The notes beneath the pieces are model-generated. The model was not told the DNA's origin, made no database searches, and saw only the letters and a list, made by a program, of their open reading frames with translations. From Aaosphaeria pasadenensis (taxonomy: Eukaryota; Ascomycota; Dothideomycetes; Pleosporales), in NCBI GenBank assembly GCA_022813625.1, contig JAKLMB010000006.1, positions 992,001 through 1,056,000 of the forward strand: a DNA stretch of 64,000 bases, in the 5' to 3' direction. Both the position numbers and the translations under genes were made by a program. Shown piece after piece: positions 1 through 10,735 of this stretch. How positions within the stretch are numbered: the first letter of the stretch is position 1; every line of letters begins with the position of its first letter.

Positions 1-485
1 ATGAAAATACCGGTGGATACAATCGTCCACTCCACATGCGACTGCGAAGCTTCTTGTCTTAATAGGTTTCTCACCTCGCACTGCTCTCCAAATAACGGCA
101 TTAGACCGCCACCATCTCCAGTGATATCGTAGTCTACCCCCCACTGCCATGGAAAGAACCATACCGGCGATTTGCCCGCCTCCTTTCTCTGCTTCCCAGC
201 TTCCAATACATCTTCAGCAAGTTTGGTCACCGTACCCGCGGGTTGGCCGAACCCACTACACGAGATTACGATGTCATAATCCGCGAGACATCTGGCCACA
301 TCAGAAGAAGGACCTGAAAGGTCCAGAGATATGATATTGATATTGTCATCGATGAGGTGGTTGTATTTGGATGCTGTGCGAACCGCAATGGTTATTGTCG
401 TGTTCGGTAATGTAGAAAGATGGGGTAGAAAAGCCTGGCCAAGTTCGCCGGCACCGACAAGGAGAATTCTCTGGGATGAAGACAT
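1..485 (-). CDS. NmrA-like / isoflavone-reductase-like NAD(P)-binding protein, 3' end outside window
   Basis: The ATG is at 485 on the minus strand and the frame stays open to the window edge, so the N-terminal 161 residues are present and the rest is missing. The protein starts with a Rossmann dinucleotide-binding loop (GAGELGQA, residues about 11-18). Further in it has the FFPWQWGVDYD motif that I associate with fungal CipA/isoflavone-reductase-like members of the NmrA family. Such proteins are cytosolic NAD(P)-binding reductases or redox sensors, and the substrate cannot be told from sequence. No intron is needed in the visible part. It is divergent from the RACK1 gene across about 0.9 kb. 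The family call is fairly sure; the function is inference. Confidence 0.75.
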   Translation of the reverse strand, partial: MSSSQRILLVGAGELGQAFLPHLSTLPNTTITIAVRTASKYNHLIDDNINIISLDLSGPSSDVARCLADYDIVISCSGFGQPAGTVTKLAEDVLEAGKQRKEAGKSPVWFFPWQWGVDYDITGDGGGLMPLFGEQCEVRNLLRQEASQSHVEWTIVSTGIF

Positions 486-1363
486 TTTTTAATTGCTAAA
501 TATCAACTTACCTTGTCCAACCCTTTATACTGTGATGTTTGTAGCTCTCCTCTATATCTAAGCAGCGGTGATGTAAGCTCACGTGAGGCCTTTCTTGGCC
601 TCGGACTTAGGATTTAGGATTTTGTGTGAAGTGAACAGCGGTAACAGGTATGAACAGGAAGAAATGCACCCAAGTAAATTGCACTCTGGTGAAATTGCAC
701 TCCGAAAGGGTTCGGATGTTGGAACTGTGCCTTTTGTTCGAATATCCTGGATTTCGTTGACTCGCGGAGCGTACTTATCCATTCTGCGCATGAAGCATCT
801 AAGAATGCATTTTGATAATATATATAGCGAAGTACGATTTTGTTTCTTAGTACAGACAAGACAAATTATATTCATACTACTCTGTATATCTTTATCGTCT
901 TTGCATGAAGTGACGGCCACCATAATACTCGAATACTCGAAATTCGGGTGGCATCAGTACCTACCCAGGTACATAAAAGCAGTGCCCTAGGCAGATTTCC
1001 CATTTCAGACTACATTCCTGTCTATCATTGATACCGAGAAAAGTAGCAAATTTGAAAGCTACCTGACAAACTTCTGATTTAGCTTCAAGGTGGTATATTG
1101 CGAGTATGATCTTTCGATTCCTCCCCTGGTGATTACAGGTGAGGTACCATCGGACGTTGGGGTGGCCGATTTTGGTTGGCACGGTTGGCATGGTCCACCC
1201 ATTTTTCGACTCGCTTGTCGCGCTGAATAAGGCTAGCGCGACACACAATCGGCGGGCACTGGCGACTGACTTTCGTAGAAGTTGCATCGTCGTCGCCTTT
1301 TGTTCAACTTCCCACGAGCGCGCCCCAATTTCTTTCGACAGCTTCAGCCGCCCTACAGACATC
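486..1363. other. Divergent intergenic region between the NmrA-like gene and cpcB
   Basis: No gene is supported here. The open frames are short, overlap on both strands and resemble nothing I know. The last 100 bases before the cpcB ATG form a pyrimidine-rich leader typical of a highly expressed fungal gene. Confidence 0.6.
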
Positions 1364-2664
1364 ATGGCCGAGCAGTTGGTTCTCCGTGGCACCCTTGAGG
1401 GCCACAATGGCTGGGTTACTTCCCTTGCGACTTCCCTTGAGAAGTAGGATTCCCCCAAGTTTCCGTCGTGCTTTTGAAGAAGATACTGACAATCTGCCAG
1501 CCCTAACATGCTTCTCTCTGGTTCTCGTGACAAGACCCTCATCATCTGGAACCTCACCCGCGACGAGACCTCCTACGGTTACCCCAAGAGGAGCCTCCAC
1601 GGTCACTCCCACATCGTCTCCGACTGTGTATGTTGAACCCACAAATGAAGAAGATGAAGCGATTGGCGGCATGGAAATTGCGAATAGAAGGGCTTACGAT
1701 TTTTTGAACAGGTGATCTCCTCCGACGGTGCCTACGCCCTCTCTGCCTCTTGGGACAAGACCCTCCGTCTCTGGGAGCTCTCCACTGGTGCCACCACCCG
1801 ACGATTCGTTGGCCACACCAACGACGTTCTCTCCGTCTCTTTCTCCGCCGACAACCGCCAGATCGTTTCCGGTTCCCGTGACCGAACCATCAAGCTCTGG
1901 AACACTCTCGGAGACTGCAAGTTCACCATCACCGAGAAGGGCCACACCGAGTGGGTTTCCTGCGTCAGGTTCAGCCCTAACCCCCAGAACCCCGTCATCG
2001 TTTCTGCTGGTTGGGACAAGCTCGTCAAGGTGAGTGGAAAATTTGATTGTTTCGGTGGATTTGCGACTTTTGCCCACTACGATTCCCATATGATGATTTG
2101 GTATCTTTTAATGTATTTGCTACTTCAGAGCCTTCGTGCTATGAGAAGAATAATCACCCGCGACTGACCCTAACACCCAATAACCCGTCGGTTTGGAATT
2201 ATTTCTGGCTGAGCGAAGAGCTGACCAATAATTCTTAGGTTTGGGAACTCGCCTCGTGCCGCATCCAGACCGACCACATCGGCCACACCGGTTACATCAA
2301 CACCGTCACCATCTCCCCCGATGGCTCTCTCTGCGCCTCCGGTGGTAAGGACGGAACCACCATGCTCTGGGACTTGAACGAGTCCAAGCACCTCTACTCT
2401 CTCACTGCTGGTGACGAGATCCACGCACTCGTCTTCTCCCCCAACCGCTACTGGTTGTGCGCCGCCACTGCCTCCAGCATCATCATCTTCGACCTCGAGA
2501 AGAAGAGCAAGGTTGATGAGCTCAAGCCCGAGTACTTGGAGGTTGGCAAGAAGAGCAGGGAGCCCGAGTGTGTCAGCTTGGCTTGGAGCGCTGACGGCCA
2601 GACTCTGTTCGCTGGTTACACCGATAACCGCATCCGCTGCTGGGGTGTTATGGCAAGGGCATAA
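1364..2664 (+). CDS. cpcB: RACK1 / G-protein beta-like WD40 scaffold of the 40S ribosome
   Basis: Exons are 1364-1443, 1501-1627, 1712-2029 and 2239-2664, giving 316 residues, the usual length of fungal RACK1. The protein is a seven-bladed WD40 propeller. Visible repeat signatures include GSRDKTLIIWNL, ASWDKTLRLWEL, GSRDRTIKLWNT, AGWDKLVKVWEL, GGKDGTTMLWDL and a final YTDNRIRCWGV. RACK1 sits on the small ribosomal subunit near the mRNA exit and links translation to signalling; in fungi the orthologues are CpcB, Cpc-2 and Asc1. The third intron (2030-2238, 209 nt) is much longer than the other two (57 and 84 nt) and carries a C/D-box snoRNA, listed separately. A naive reading of the second in-frame stretch runs into a stop at 1446, which lies inside intron 1. 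Confidence 0.97.
2085..2172 (+). ncRNA. Intronic C/D-box snoRNA resembling U24 (snR24)
   Basis: It lies wholly inside intron 3 of cpcB. Box C is ATGATGA at 2090-2096 and box D is CTGA at 2164-2167, about 70 nt apart as expected for a C/D snoRNA. The block TATTTGCTACTTCAGA at 2114-2129 matches, from memory, the first guide region and D' surroundings of yeast and human U24, which directs 2'-O-methylation of large-subunit rRNA. A C'-like TATGAGA follows at 2140-2146, then a TAATCACC block before box D, similar to the second U24 guide. U24 is also intron-encoded in the yeast RACK1 gene ASC1, so host and guest agree. The ends are approximate, and the terminal stem is weak by eye. Confidence 0.72.
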
Positions 2665-3730
2665 GGGATGTCAATTAAGTTCGGAGTAAGGCCTTTCTTA
2701 TCTGACGATGGTGGGGATGAATCATGATACAACAAATTTACCTGTAGCATGCCATGGGGAACGAACAGTGCGGGTGGGGCTTGGAGCCGGTCAATTCCCT
2801 TCCGGTATTTGCACTTGAGGCGCTCAGAGTCAATGAAAAATTCCTTCAATCTACGCCCACTGTTCCACACAAGAAAAAGCTTTCAATCTTTGAGGTGAAT
2901 TCCGTTTGGGTAAAAGAAAAAATGATGGTGGGTTTTGTTCAAGGTCTTATGTTCGGAACCAAACTTTCGGGACTCGTTCCTCCTGGACTCATGTACGTAC
3001 CTACCTCGTTTGTGAGCTTCGGCGGCTGTGGTTCAGGATCAGTGAAAAGGCAAAAAGCATTCGAATATGGAAAAAAATCAAGGCATTATAATTATCTACC
3101 CCTTGCAAATACTTCGTTTAGTGTGATGCAAAATATGTCAGATGCTAGATGATAAATCACTCCACACATGTATCTTCTGATATCGACCTGCCGTCCCGCG
3201 TAGATATCCTCGACATGTGTTCGGCCAAGTTGGCCAATCCTCCCTCCTTCGACTATTCTTGTAAGCGAGTTTCGTTGTGTTCACAATATGCAGACAACAA
3301 AGCTTCTCCTTGTGATTGTGTGCTATCCTCAGATTCAGTTCAGGATTACATAGTCACACTCCTGACGACCTGCTCTCAAAATCTTAATTCTTGATTCGTG
3401 AGTAGGCGGTTAGTGCATGAGGTTATCGATCATCAATTCCGACTGGAAGTCACGGAATATGTGAAGGATAAATGGCAAGCAAAGAGAGGGGACCGGAGAA
3501 GAGGCTTTAAAGAAATGATGTGTTGGGGTATCTAGCCCAATGCGCCCGAATCATCCAATGCAACATACTAATACAAAGTCGCCAAAGGCTCGAAAATTGA
3601 CGCCCGTATCGAATATAAGATGAAATCGACAAATGTTTTGCGAGCCTTGCTTGTGTTCCCAAAGATTTTCGGAGTCTTCCGCCCCTTGTCCAAATGTAAA
3701 CGCCAGTACACCAATATTCTACCGATCAAA
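2665..3730. other. Intergenic region, convergent cpcB and Iec3-like genes
   Basis: This holds the 3' sequences of two converging genes. The open frames on both strands, up to about 130 codons, have no recognisable content and no plausible intron partners. I see no gene. Confidence 0.55.
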
Positions 3731-4942
3731 TCAGGAGCTGGCAGCAGTCCCACCACTCGCTCTGCCTTTCTTCCTGCTACCCTTAGTAGCAGGATCTCCT
3801 TCTTCTCTCTTTCTTTTCGTTGCCCTACTGCTTCCTCCTTTTGGCCTGTATGCGCCGTCGTCTTCCTTTTCCTTAGGCGCTTTCCTGGTCTTAGTTACAG
3901 GCGTGACTATCTCTGGTACGTAGGGAACATCTTCATCCATCGCGTCCGGGTCTACTTTAGGACCAGTAGATAGACGCTTACCCCGCGAAGACACATTTGC
4001 AGGCCGGGCCGATGACTTTTCTGATATGCTTTCCGGTGGTTGGGGGTCCTTGTCCTGTAAGAACACTTGGGGTTGATGCTTCCTGAGCCAATTGTAGACA
4101 CTGTCTGGATTTTGTATGGAAAGGTCTTTTTCCGAGGGTACAGACCGGACCGTTGTAATACGGATCGGGCGGCCGTCATTCACATTCTGCTCGAAGCTCG
4201 GCTCGGCCAAAGCAAGATCTAAAGCAAGAAGATACTCTTCTTCGTGCGCAGGAGACATATAACCGGGTGCTTGTTCGTCTACCATCAGGCCGTCGGGTAC
4301 GGGATCTGGAATTTCAGTGGTATGTGGAACCTTGGCCTCGAAGCCGGGGAGCGTTCGGTTTGTGATTATGGACTGTGAGCTGTGCAGTTGATCTGATCTA
4401 CGTGCGAACTCTTCAGACGTAATGGTGCCGTCGACCAGCTGGCTTCTATACTCCTGCAGCTTTTGGTGGATGGCCTCAGGATCTGGTTCCAGCGTAGGTA
4501 TGATGGAATCGACGTCGGAGAGCTCGCGGAGGTCGAAGCGGAGGTTGGCTGGCAACCGCGCATTCTCGTTCATATCCAGTAGTAGATCTAGAATTTGGCT
4601 ATCTCAAGTTTAGTACTCGCGACGCCGAATGATGAAAAGACCGGGAAAGACGCACTCGTTCTGCTCCTGCAATCGGCGCGCTGTTGCCCGAGCTCTGTGT
4701 TCATCTTTGATAAGCGTGTTGCTGGTGTTCATTGTATCCTCGAATTTGGCGCGCATCTTGCGATATTTTCTCCTAACCGGCGTTCAGTCTACTACTTTCT
4801 TTGCAAAAAGCGTAATGGGCGCGTCATACCTCCATGAGTGCTTTGATGCTGGTGGTTTCGGCGCGCTGCGTGAAGCGTCATGGTCTGCCAATGGAGCCTC
4901 GGGCAGTTGAGTGTCTGCCGGCACCGATGCTTCACTGGCCAT
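3731..4942 (-). CDS. INO80 chromatin-remodelling complex subunit, Iec3-like
   Basis: Minus-strand exons are 4942-4830, 4772-4656 and 4598-3731, giving 365 residues; both introns are 57 nt. After a short acidic N terminus (residues 1-35) comes a conserved helical segment (about 38-95) containing KYRKMRAKF, ARRLQEQNDQ and ILDLLLDMNE, which is what I recall of the Iec3 domain of fungal INO80 subunits. The C-terminal third is acidic, then strongly basic (KKGRASGG, TKRKREEG), consistent with a nuclear, DNA-proximal protein. INO80 slides nucleosomes and acts in transcription and repair. The start MASEASVPAD was chosen because its codon begins a coherent exon; a frame extension upstream exists but has low-complexity content. 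Assignment to Iec3 rests on one domain. Confidence 0.72.
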
Positions 4943-5709
4943 TGCGAGGTGAGCTTTAAGAAGCGACGAGGAAATGAAATAATGACGGAAACAGCACGGA
5001 GTTGTTGAGGCAGTCAAGTAAGGTAGGTTGGATGGCGAGGATGGCGCGAGGATGGAGAGTTGAGGAGTTGAGGTTGGGGTGTCCGTCCCATCTGTAGTAG
5101 TTAGTTGAAGCGCAGGCGCGTCCGTGCGCGCGTTTGTGAATTCCTTCCCAAGTAAATTACTTGCGTACCCTACCACGCCTAGTTACTTACTACGGCCTAC
5201 GGTCTCCTCTACCTATGGTTCTGGTCTTCTGGCCGAGCGTCACCTGTCCACTTTCCCCTTCCTGTTTCTACTCTCAACGGACCTTCAGGAGAAAGTCAAT
5301 CAACCACACGTCCTTCTCTCTACTCTACGGCCTGCTTCTACCCATTGCATTCTCACCGAATGCTTATTATCATCAACTTACGATAAAATTCGCCTCCCGC
5401 CCTTCGCTCACATCCCCCCCACAAGCTCGGACAAGCCGGAACTTGTTGCGCACACAGTAAGACGTATCCGCCCACCTACGCCGCTTCTCTACAGTTGGGC
5501 TCTCCAAATCCTATCTGCAGCCTTTGAGAAATTCATCTCGAAGCACGAAATTCCATCGTTGCTTCGAACCAGCCTGCTATCGTCCCTCGGCCTGCCCCCC
5601 GAACCTCCTCAATACCGCCAAACTGTCTCCTATACTCCTCAACCGTACCACCCGCCTGAGCTTTGCTGGCGATCCGAGACCCCGCAAATTGAGCGCAACT
5701 TCTGGAAAG
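4943..5709. other. Divergent promoter region between the Iec3-like and Orm genes
   Basis: No gene is supported. The plus strand stays open for about 200 codons over 5124-5738, but that frame begins at GTG, runs out of frame into the Orm start and shows no family features. It is probably a chance opening in a pyrimidine-rich leader. Confidence 0.5.
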
Positions 5710-6402
5710 ATGCCTCTCGATGCGAAGGAGGCACGTAGAAGACGGTCTAGTAGCTTGGTCTATCACGAACCCCCGGAGTCTTTGGAGCAGCTCAGCGACC
5801 AGTCTGTCTTGCCAAACTTGAATTCACAATGGGTGAACGCTAAGGGTAAGTGATTTGCGGCTCGAGTGGTAACACTCCAGAGAGCATTGGCAGACATGGT
5901 GTACAAAGGGCTCGTTGGCTGACATTTTCCTCAGGTGCCTGGGTGATTCACTTCGTATTGATTCTAATGGGAAAGATCTTATTCGACATCATCCCCGGAG
6001 TCTCTCAAGAAACGTCCTGGACCCTGACTAACATCTCGTATACCTTCGGCTCCTATCTCATGTTCCACTACGTCCGCGGTGTACCCTTTGACTTTAACTC
6101 TGGTGCCTACGACAATCTGAACATGTGGGAACAGATCGACAACGGAGCACAGTATACACCAGCAAAGAAGTTTCTCTTAATGGTCCCTATAACGTTATTC
6201 CTAGTCAGTACTCATTATACTCATTACGATTTGACGTACTTTATCATCAATGTTACGGCTACAATAGCTGTAATCATACCAAAACTCCCAGCAGTAAGTG
6301 ACCAGCGTCCTATTCAAGGTACGGGCTATGGCTGATTTGTATGTATAGTTCCACAGGATACGCATCGGCATTTTCTCAGGCCCTCCCGATGATGACAACT
6401 AA
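5710..6402 (+). CDS. Orm1/ORMDL family sphingolipid biosynthesis regulator
   Basis: Exons are 5710-5845, 5935-6293 and 6349-6402, giving 182 residues. ORMDL proteins are ER membrane proteins that bind and inhibit serine palmitoyltransferase, the first step of sphingolipid synthesis. The body is very conserved: NSQWVNAKGAWVIH, MFHYVRGVPFDFN, NMWEQIDNGAQYTP and THYTHYD, with hydrophobic segments at about 50-70, 85-100, 130-150 and 155-170. The N terminus has RRRRSSSL at residues 9-16, matching the basic-serine cluster by which yeast Orm proteins are relieved by Ypk1-type kinases, so phospho-regulation is a reasonable inference. The last exon encodes FHRIRIGIFSGPPDDDN, completing the usual C terminus. 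Confidence 0.95.
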
Positions 6403-7049
6403 ACAAAATTCCGCACGTACGCTATTGTAATTGTTTGTTTGTATTTTAATCCCACCAGCCGCGACGGCAAGCGAAGAAATTGAGTTGCATGGAAGGAGGC
6501 GTTCGGTTCGAATATATTCAATGGATTAAAGGCTACCGTAGGTTGGTGAAGGTATCTCCAGGAGCCTATGCATCCTTACCAGAAATACCAAAATATCCAT
6601 GTGTTGTATACAATGAACTCGGTCCGTCATGGAGATTTCAGCTTGGCATTCACATTGACGACGTCGTTTGCATATGCACAAAACTACCATATACCCACTT
6701 GTGGACATGTCACATATTGTTTAATTACTATTTCCTTTCTATTCTTGTATCACAACCATGCCAGGATGTTGTTCTTGTTCAGCTGGCAATAATGGGCGGA
6801 TACTTTCCAGGTTTCGACCCTGGGAAGCCAATAAAGAACCATCAAGCTTCTAGCGTACTTCCCTTCCACATTTCTGGAATCGTCATTGATCATGCATTCA
6901 CCGGCAATCACCCGAAAAGCTTATATCGTACGCGATTCCCTTTATATTGCATTTCTTCCAATCTAGAAAACAGATACAGACAAATATTTACATCCGTTCA
7001 TAATCTTCAACCCCCCAGCTTTCGACTATTCCAGATTAAACCATCTCAG
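6403..7049. other. Intergenic region upstream of the Na+/H+ antiporter
   Basis: The antiporter reading frame is open without a stop from 6480 to its start at 7050, with an in-frame ATG at 6489. The encoded stretch does not resemble antiporter N termini and is treated as untranslated leader or promoter. Confidence 0.5.
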
Positions 7050-8513
7050 ATGTGGTCTCAGATCGAGGCGACGCCCTCACATCTTACTTACCTCGTTCTT
7101 ACATTCTTCCTGCTTAATTACGCTCTCTTCTCCCTACTCATCCGGAATAGACTTCACCTTTCCGAGCCTCCTCTTGCAACTGTTTTTGGCATCATTGTTG
7201 GCCCGCGTGGTATCGGCGCGCTTCAGCCATACAAATGGGGGTTTTCCGATGACGTCGTTCAGGAATTCACGCGTGTGGTAGTCGGCGTACAATGCTTCGC
7301 AGTCGGATTGGAATTGCCACAAGATTATTTTCGCCGAACATGGAAAAGCATCAGTATTCTGCTCGGTCCTGTCATGGCATTCGGCTGGCTTGTCTGTGCC
7401 ATGTTCATCAAATTGATCTTTAGAACGGACATACCCACGGCCCTAATCATCTCAGCTTGTCTGACACCTACAGATCCAGTACTTGCAGCTTCAGTCCTGG
7501 CAAACTCTCAGTTCAGTACTAGAGTCCCAAAACGTATTCGCGATCTCTTGTCCGCAGAAAGCGGTTGCAACGACGGCGTTTCCTTTCCATTCATCTACGT
7601 GGGCATCAGTATCCTCACACGATCTACTGTTGGCGGCATTGTGAAGAAGTGGTTTCTGATCACCATCCTCTATCAGTGCCTTTTCGGCATTCTTTTGGGC
7701 CTTGCGATTGGGCACTTCTTCAATCGTGCCTACATTTTCAGTCATAGCCGTGAGATGATGGGCCGCGCATCTTATCTCGCTTTCTACTTTCTCCTTGCGA
7801 TCTTCTCCCTTGGGGTTGCGTCCACTCTCGGAGTAGATGACTTCCTGGTCACGTTTTGTGCAGGTCTAGGCTTCTCGCATGGAGGCAATACGCCTACGGC
7901 AGATACCCGACTTCCTGTCATCATTGACCTGATGCTCAACTCCACCATGTTCGTCTTCTTTGGTGCGATGATCCCCTGGGAATCTTTCGGCCATCTGGAC
8001 TCCATAACGACACCTCGTCTCTTCGGCGCTCTCATACTGATCCTTTTGTTCCGCCGAATCCCAATTGTCTACGTGCTCCATAAGATGCGACTACTTCCGC
8101 ACATCCGCAGCACTTACGAAGCACTGTTCTGTGGCCACTTTGGACCCATGGGCGTGGGCGCACTCTTCCTTGCGATGGAAGCTCGCGCCCAGATGGAGAC
8201 GGATACCTCTCTTCCACTACCCAATCCCCCATCTGATCTACCCACGGAAAAGAAGAGGACAATCACTCTCGTCTGGCCGATCATCTGTTTTATAGTACTT
8301 GGAAGTACTCTGGTCCACGGTTTAAGCACGCTAGCCATCAGTATTGGCGGGCATTTCACGAGGGATAAGGGCGAGAGGGCGCCGTTGATTGGTGCTGAAA
8401 GAGATGGGTTCCAGGGGATGGTGTTTGATAGTGAAGACGAAGAGAATTCGGAAGTGTCCGATGAAGAACACGAGGAGGAAGAATTTAGAGGATACCTGCG
8501 CGGTAGAACGTAA
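7050..8513 (+). CDS. Na+/H+ antiporter, fungal Nha1/Sod2 family (CPA1-type)
   Basis: A single exon of 487 residues. The start MWSQIEATPSHLTYLVL was chosen because it is where homology to fungal Nha1/Sod2 proteins begins as I know them. About a dozen hydrophobic segments span residues 10-445. Family signatures are LATVFGIIVGPRGIG, LTPTDPVLAASVL and ESGCNDGVSFPF, the last carrying the Asn-Asp pair of the ion site. Such antiporters export Na+, Li+ and K+ at the plasma membrane in exchange for protons. The C-terminal tail is short compared with S. cerevisiae Nha1 and ends in a strongly acidic stretch (DSEDEENSEVSDEEHEEEE). ESGCNDG has Cys where many relatives have Ala, a mild difference. Confidence 0.9.
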   Translation: MWSQIEATPSHLTYLVLTFFLLNYALFSLLIRNRLHLSEPPLATVFGIIVGPRGIGALQPYKWGFSDDVVQEFTRVVVGVQCFAVGLELPQDYFRRTWKSISILLGPVMAFGWLVCAMFIKLIFRTDIPTALIISACLTPTDPVLAASVLANSQFSTRVPKRIRDLLSAESGCNDGVSFPFIYVGISILTRSTVGGIVKKWFLITILYQCLFGILLGLAIGHFFNRAYIFSHSREMMGRASYLAFYFLLAIFSLGVASTLGVDDFLVTFCAGLGFSHGGNTPTADTRLPVIIDLMLNSTMFVFFGAMIPWESFGHLDSITTPRLFGALILILLFRRIPIVYVLHKMRLLPHIRSTYEALFCGHFGPMGVGALFLAMEARAQMETDTSLPLPNPPSDLPTEKKRTITLVWPIICFIVLGSTLVHGLSTLAISIGGHFTRDKGERAPLIGAERDGFQGMVFDSEDEENSEVSDEEHEEEEFRGYLRGRT

Positions 8514-8689
8514 AGGGGGGTTGTTCCTAAGCCCAAATTCTTAGATGTATATGTAACGTAGTTTCTTGATTTGCAGTAATACATGGTCTGAGACCGGCGC
8601 TGGACTTTATTTTGTCTCTCTGCCAAAGGGCATAAATTGGGCAAATTACTATGATACACATTTATACAACATTCGCGATCCTTTTGTGT

Positions 8690-9837
8690 CTACCGTAATT
8701 TCTTGCCTCTTGGTCCAGACACCATGACCGGCTCTGGCTCTGGAGTGGTGAAAGGCAACGCTGACTCGATGATCTTCTGTCCGTCGACAATATTTCCCCC
8801 TTGTAATCTCTCATCTTCCGTCTTCGCCAAGAGCGCTCGCTTCTCCTCGAGGTACTTCTTCCTTTCCGCTGTCATAATCCACTCCTTCGGGAACTCATGC
8901 CTCACTGTTGGTTTGTGGTGTCTGAAGTCAAATGGCACGTCGGCAAATGTATCCTTCGGGTCCTTCGCTTCCTTGATGAGTTTGTTGATTGTCTCAGCAA
9001 GGGATCGCTTGTTCTGAGGCAATGTGTCGAAGAGCTCGCATGACATCTTGACAACATCTGTGCTGGGGTTGTAGCGTGGGCCAGCGAGTTTGATAAGCTT
9101 GTCCTTCTGCAATTGTGTTAAATTTGGCAGGTCGGCTACAGCGAATTCTACAACGACTTTGTTTGCGGCCGGGTGGCTTTCGCCGAGGTATGATGTGTAT
9201 CGGAATCGGAAGGGTTGCTTTGGAAGCTCGAATGGCTTTGCAAGGTCTGGGTAGCGGTCAGTATAACAATTCCCATGCACCATTCAATTGAAAAGTTTAA
9301 CCTACGGCTGAGCAATGGCAATTCCCAAGCCGCCAATCGAGCGTACTCCCTCAACTCTCTGTGCAGTTCAAGTTCACCGTGTCCGTGCGAAGTGATATCA
9401 TCTCCATAGAAATCCTCATCCGGTCCCATACGCGGTTCTCCCTCAGCCCAGAAGCCCGGGGATCCTGTTATACGGAAATTGCGGATATCATTGTCTTCAG
9501 AATGCTCACGCTTCGACCAAGGAATAGCTTGCTTTTTGTTTCGCAAAGCCTCCTCTGCGGCGTCCAAATTGAGATGCTTCAATTGCGCGGATAGAGCCTC
9601 GAGCTGCTGTGCTTGCGTCTCATTGAACTCTTTTTCGAATTGTTTGTCCAGTCCTTTGGGGAGGTAGTTTTTATATGATGGTGGTGCGGCTGCGGGTCGT
9701 TTGGGTCTGTCTTCTTCGTCGCGAAGTGGAGCGGTCGTGGAAAGGCCTCGTTGACAGGATCTTGTGGATTGGCGGGCGATTATCTGAGACGCCCGTCTAC
9801 TGGAGCAAGCCAGTAGCCCTCGTGTTGCTGACGCCAT
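8690..9837 (-). CDS. RSM24: Mitochondrial small ribosomal subunit protein mS35 (Rsm24)
   Basis: Exons are 9837-9306 and 9246-8690 with a 59 nt intron, giving 362 residues. The N terminus is rich in Arg, Ser and Ala and poor in acidic residues (MASATRGLLACSSRRASQ), a likely mitochondrial import sequence. The core includes the conserved junction AAWELPLLSHLAKPFELP, rebuilt only after splicing, then FRFRYTSYLGESHPA and VRHEFPKEWIM, typical of mS35/Rsm24. It is a structural protein of the mitochondrial 37S subunit. It is divergent from ALG13 with only about 200 bp between start codons, so the two share a promoter region. Confidence 0.88.
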
Positions 9838-10039
9838 TGGTGTTCCTGATATTCGTGGTGGAATCTTTTTTTGCGGAGGATCAGATGCGCCAAGATTGCA
9901 GAGAGAGGATCACGAGCGGCGTGTGGTCTGTGCACGGCCACCAAGATATGGACAAGTATCACGCATCTAGCCGCATAGATCATCCATCATAATTGGCTCA
10001 GAGACAGAGCACGTTGAAAGAGATATTGTATGGTAGATA

Positions 10040-10735
10040 ATGTCCGAGCACTGGTCATGGTCCGAGGGGTCGGCAATGAAAGTGTGCTTCGTAACTACTG
10101 GCGCAACAGCACCGTTTACTGCCCTCATCGAATCGGTGCTTCAAACAGACTCAATTAGAACGCTTCGCAACTTAGGCTACACCCATCTTCTGGTTCAGTA
10201 TGGGTCTGCGAGAAATGTTTTTGAGGAAAGCCTGAAAGCTGCTCGTAGTGAGGCAGGTGACTTGGTAATCGCGGGGATTGATTTTGATCCACAAGGCCTT
10301 GACAAACAGTTGAAGCTGGTATCCGACTCGAAGGGTACCATCATATCGCATGCCGGTATGGTCATCAAGTCATAAGGAACTATACATGGCTGAAAAGTGA
10401 GATTAGGCTCAGGGTCGATACTCGCGGCACTGCGATATCAAGTCCCTCTTATAGTAGTACCAAATACCCAACTTCTGGATAATCACCAGTCGGAGCTTGC
10501 TATTGCAATGGACAAGTCTGGATATCTGATTGAAGGACAAGTCAAGTACGTACTATATGGCTGACTGTGCCGAACTGTACTTACACTACATGTCAGTAAT
10601 ATCTCTGCCGCACTGGATCGCTCTGAGACGTTTCGAGCCAAAATGACAACATTTCCTCCTATCACGAGTGGCAAGCACCGTGAGACTAAAAGCTTTGCCG
10701 CTATCATGGATGAAACCATGGGGTTCTTGGATTGA
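10040..10735 (+). CDS. ALG13: UDP-GlcNAc transferase subunit Alg13
   Basis: Exons are 10040-10355, 10407-10545 and 10597-10735, giving 197 residues. Alg13 is the cytosolic catalytic half of the enzyme that, tethered to the ER by Alg14, adds the second GlcNAc of the dolichol-linked oligosaccharide in N-glycosylation. The N-terminal strand CFVTTGATAPFTALI, the glycine loop SHAGSGSILAALR (formed across intron 1) and VVPNTQLLDNHQSELA are diagnostic of the GT28-like C-terminal domain fold. The start could also be the ATG at 10076 (MKVCFVTT), closer to the usual beginning of the family; the longer form adds 12 residues. Confidence 0.92.

Noticed and set aside
1628..1711. Possible second snoRNA in cpcB intron 2
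   Set aside because: GATGAAG resembles box C, but there is no matching box D or guide-like block within the 84 nt.
5124..5738. 204-codon plus-strand frame overlapping the Orm start
   Set aside because: It begins at GTG, has no family features and ends in a different frame inside Orm exon 1; it looks like pyrimidine-rich leader.
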